A program made the translations under genes and the position numbers. The notes under the pieces are model-generated. The model was not told the DNA's origin. It ran no database searches and was given only the letters and a program-made list of their open reading frames with translations. From contig DXTB01000044.1 in the NCBI GenBank assembly GCA_019410105.1, positions 1 through 8,099 on the forward strand: 8,099 nt of DNA, given 5' to 3'. Shown in pieces: positions 6,472 to 8,099 of the stretch. The DNA is from Clostridiales bacterium (GTDB lineage: Bacteria; Bacillota_A; Clostridia; Oscillospirales; Oscillospiraceae). Position 1 is the first letter of the stretch, and every line of letters starts with the position of its first letter.

Positions 6472-6490
6472 TTGACAAGCGTGGTATAAT
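6472..6490 (+). promoter_or_regulatory. smpB promoter with an extended -10 and an unusually placed TTGACA
   Basis: A perfect TATAAT (6485-6490) is preceded by TGG, making an extended -10 (TGGTATAAT), five bases after the end of the mecA-like gene plus a short spacer. A perfect consensus TTGACA lies at 6472-6477, but only 7 nt separate the two boxes instead of about 17. At the normal distance only weak matches occur (for example CTGACC with a 15-nt spacer). Transcription probably starts near 6497, relying on the extended -10. Confidence 0.55.
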
Positions 6491-6536
6491 AAAAACCTAG
6501 GCATATACAGCCGGAACGCAGGCCGGGGGTGAGGAC

Positions 6537-7010
6537 ATGGACGGCAAGGGAATCAAGGTGGTTGCAAAGAACAGCAAGGCTTACCACGATTACTTTATTG
6601 AAGATAAGTACGAGGCGGGCATCGAGCTGGCGGGCACCGAGGTCAAGTCCATCCGCCAGGGCCATGTCAACCTCAAAGACTCTTTCTGTATCGTGAAAGA
6701 CGGACAGATGCACGTTCACGGCATGCACATCAGCCCCTATGAGAAAGGGAACATCTTCAACAAGGACCCCTTGCGCTCTCGCCGGCTGCTGATGCACAAG
6801 CGGGAGATCCTCCGCCTCTTCGCCAAGGTAAAGCAGGATGGATACGCGCTGGTGCCTCTGTCTCTCTACTTCCGCGGTCCCAGGGTCAAGTTGGAGGTGG
6901 GGTTGGCCAAAGGCAAGAAGCTCTACGACAAGCGGGCCTCCGCCGCGGCCAAGGACGCCAAGAGGGAAATGGACCGCACTATGAAATCCCGCCGCACCGG
7001 CGGTTATTGA
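6537..7010 (+). CDS. smpB: SsrA-binding protein SmpB
   Basis: SmpB binds the tRNA-like part of tmRNA and places it in the empty A site of stalled ribosomes to start trans-translation. At 157 residues it has the usual length. It carries the family's early KNSKAYHDYFI and YEAGIELAGTEVKSIR segments (an OB-fold core), the DSFC strand, HGMHISPY, the HKREI region, and a basic C-terminal tail from KLYDKR onward that normally folds in the mRNA channel as a helix. The ATG at 6537 has a GGGGGTGAGG site just upstream; the frame continues into an ordinary SmpB N-terminus. The isomerase and ssrA follow on the same strand, so protein and RNA partner are encoded within 1.6 kb. Confidence 0.97.
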   Translation: MDGKGIKVVAKNSKAYHDYFIEDKYEAGIELAGTEVKSIRQGHVNLKDSFCIVKDGQMHVHGMHISPYEKGNIFNKDPLRSRRLLMHKREILRLFAKVKQDGYALVPLSLYFRGPRVKLEVGLAKGKKLYDKRASAAAKDAKREMDRTMKSRRTGGY

Positions 7011-7052
7011 TGTCAAAGAGGGGGGCATCCCCCTGGGAAAGGAAGGAATCCA

Positions 7053-7574
7053 ATGGCTCAAAATCCCATTGTCACCTTTGAGATGGAGAACGGCGGCAAA
7101 ATGGTCGCTGAACTCTACCCGGAGGTGGCGCCCAACACGGTCAACAACTTCATCAGCCTGGTGCAGTCCGGCTTTTATAACGGCCTGATCTTCCACCGGG
7201 TGATCCCTGGTTTCATGATCCAGGGCGGCTGCCCCAACGGCAACGGCATGGGTGGCCCCGGCTATTCCATCCGCGGTGAGTTCAGCCACAACGGGGTGCA
7301 GAACAGCCTCAAGCACGACCGGGGTGTACTCTCCATGGCCCGCGCCATGAATCCCAACTCCGCCGGTAGCCAGTTCTTTATCATGGTGGAGAAGGCCCCC
7401 CATCTGGACGGCGAGTATGCCGCCTTCGGCAAGGTGATCGAGGGCATGGACGTGGCCGATACCATCGTGAACGCAGACCGGGACCGGATGGATAAGCCCA
7501 AGCAGGAGCAGCGGATGAAGTCCGTCACTGTGGAGACCTTCGGCGTGGACTATCCTGCCCCGGCCAAGTGCTGA
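7053..7574 (+). CDS. Cyclophilin-type peptidyl-prolyl cis-trans isomerase
   Basis: This 173-residue single-domain cyclophilin should catalyse proline isomerisation during protein folding. The active site is visible: F47-H48-R49 in FHRVIPGFMIQGG supplies the catalytic arginine, with F54, M55 and Q57 in the pocket, then SMARAMNPNSAGSQFFI and HLDGEYAAFGKV. The residue that is Trp in human cyclophilin A is His117 here, as in many bacterial forms with low cyclosporin affinity. There is no signal peptide or membrane helix, so it is cytosolic. Its ATG follows smpB by 42 nt with GGAAGGAA upstream, and the gap holds only a short GGGGG/CCCCC hairpin without a T-run, so it is likely co-transcribed with smpB. 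Confidence 0.95.
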   Translation: MAQNPIVTFEMENGGKMVAELYPEVAPNTVNNFISLVQSGFYNGLIFHRVIPGFMIQGGCPNGNGMGGPGYSIRGEFSHNGVQNSLKHDRGVLSMARAMNPNSAGSQFFIMVEKAPHLDGEYAAFGKVIEGMDVADTIVNADRDRMDKPKQEQRMKSVTVETFGVDYPAPAKC

Positions 7575-7637
7575 TTTTCAGGAGAGCTCAACGACACGAC
7601 TCAATTCCACGCAGAAATGTCCTGCAACCTCATCTCT

Positions 7638-7671
7638 CCCGGTGAAGCCCAGCGTCAGCGGGTTCACCGGG
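7638..7671 (+). other. Strong hairpin downstream of the isomerase gene
   Basis: CCCGGTGAA (7638-7646) and TTCACCGGG (7663-7671) form a perfect 9-bp stem. Inside it CCC (7648-7650) can pair with GGG (7660-7662) across one bulged G. No T-run follows on either strand, so it does not look like a canonical intrinsic terminator. It may protect the end of the isomerase message or form part of the ssrA precursor leader. Confidence 0.5.
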
Positions 7672-7698
7672 AAGGTGAGGAGCAAGGGAGCGGCCTGA

Positions 7699-7738
7699 CG
7701 GATGTCCGCCTTTGGCGGGTGTCCGGAAGAAAGCGGAC
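7699..7738 (+). other. Second leader hairpin with an alternative pairing, before ssrA
   Basis: Bases 7699-7710 pair with 7714-7725 over 12 positions (three G-T pairs among them) with a three-base TTT loop, a very stable stem. GTCCGC at 7704-7709 is also a perfect complement of GCGGAC at 7733-7738, and GTCCG at 7721-7725 can pair with CGGAC at 7734-7738. These pairings exclude one another. No T-run follows. The stretch ends 13 bases before the mature tmRNA. Confidence 0.5.
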
Positions 7739-7751
7739 TTTGCGACGAGCC

Positions 7752-8099
7752 GGGGGCGTACTGGTTTCGACGGGGACGTAGAGGCGGGAATAGCGGGCGG
7801 ATGCGCCTATCATCCTTAAAATGGGCAACTTATAAATTAAAGAACAACGATAACGTTGAGCTTGTCGCGGCTTAAGCCGTGACCGTCCCGTCCGGAAGGA
7901 CCACGAGCCGGAACGGGGCGTCGTTTAGTGGTGCACGTGTGTGCGCAAAGCTTTGAGCGCACCATGAACAATGAAGCTACCAAGCCCTGTAGTTTGACGG
8001 CCTACGCCGGGGTAAGGGAATGTAAATGACCGTCTGCGCCCGGAGAGGTTCCCGAGGAAGCGTTTTCGGACGGGGGTTCGACTCCCCCCGCCTCCACCA
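7752..8099 (+). ncRNA. ssrA: tmRNA (transfer-messenger RNA, ssrA)
   Basis: tmRNA enters stalled ribosomes with SmpB as an alanine-charged tRNA mimic and then supplies a short reading frame that tags the nascent protein for proteolysis. The 5' end (GGGGGCG then TACTGGTTTCGACGGGG) is the conserved tmRNA start. Bases 7752-7758 pair with the 3' acceptor strand CGCCTCC, followed by encoded ACCA ending at 8099. A T-arm (GGGGG TTCGACT CCCCC) precedes it. A pseudoknot PK1 can form from GGCG/CGCC (7796-7799/7804-7807) and GATG/CATC (7800-7803/7811-7814). Ten bases later GCA at 7825 is the likely resume codon, giving the encoded tag ATYKLKNNDNVELVAA, with TAA at 7873-7875 in the loop of a GTCGCGGC/GCCGTGAC hairpin. 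The 348-nt one-piece length is normal. The resume codon is inferred from spacing. Confidence 0.96.

Noticed and set aside
5934..7403. A 489-codon minus-strand frame across the mecA-like gene, smpB and the isomerase
   Set aside because: It is antisense to three well-supported genes and reads as low-complexity shadow translation.
7638..7671. Hairpin considered as the intrinsic terminator of the isomerase gene
   Set aside because: The following bases (AAGGTGAGGAGC) contain no T-run, and the minus strand side has none either.

Overview
The window looks like chromosomal DNA of a GC-rich Clostridia member, most likely Oscillospiraceae (Flavonifractor / Pseudoflavonifractor-like). That placement is inferred from the gene content (a WalRK-type two-component system with YycH and YycI, a compact MecA-like adaptor, a Firmicutes-style tmRNA), the high-GC codon usage and the Shine-Dalgarno sites. 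No species-level marker was used.

Left part, minus strand (about 335-5859): one operon reads leftward from a good promoter at about 5851-5880 through a Nudix ADP-ribose pyrophosphatase, the response regulator walR, the histidine kinase walK, then yycH and yycI. WalK senses the envelope and phosphorylates WalR; YycH and YycI are single-pass membrane proteins with outward-facing domains that modulate WalK. The genes are tightly packed (18-nt gap, 14-nt overlap, 12-nt gap) except for a 206-nt gap between walR and walK. That gap holds a hairpin and, by my hand alignment, a decayed second copy of the last ~30 codons of walR. Left of yycI is a ~290-nt stretch with a coding-like fragment and a weak terminator-like hairpin, then the first 13 codons of a minus-strand gene that runs off the window. 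The walJ (yycJ) gene usual in Bacilli does not directly follow yycI.

Right part, plus strand (5973-8099): a short MecA-like adaptor gene diverges from the Nudix-wal operon. After it come smpB, a cyclophilin-type peptidyl-prolyl isomerase and the tmRNA gene ssrA, whose 3' CCA is the last base of the window. SmpB and tmRNA are partners in trans-translation (rescue of stalled ribosomes), so both parts may come from one transcript with the isomerase between them. The 177 nt before ssrA hold two strong hairpins with a mutually exclusive alternative pairing and no recognisable promoter.

Most of the window is ordinary core genome. The parts most worth a second look are the walR-tail remnant, the structured ssrA leader, the long predicted tmRNA tag, the oddly spaced -35/-10 boxes before smpB, and the unexplained left edge. 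I see no defence system, CRISPR array or complete mobile element.
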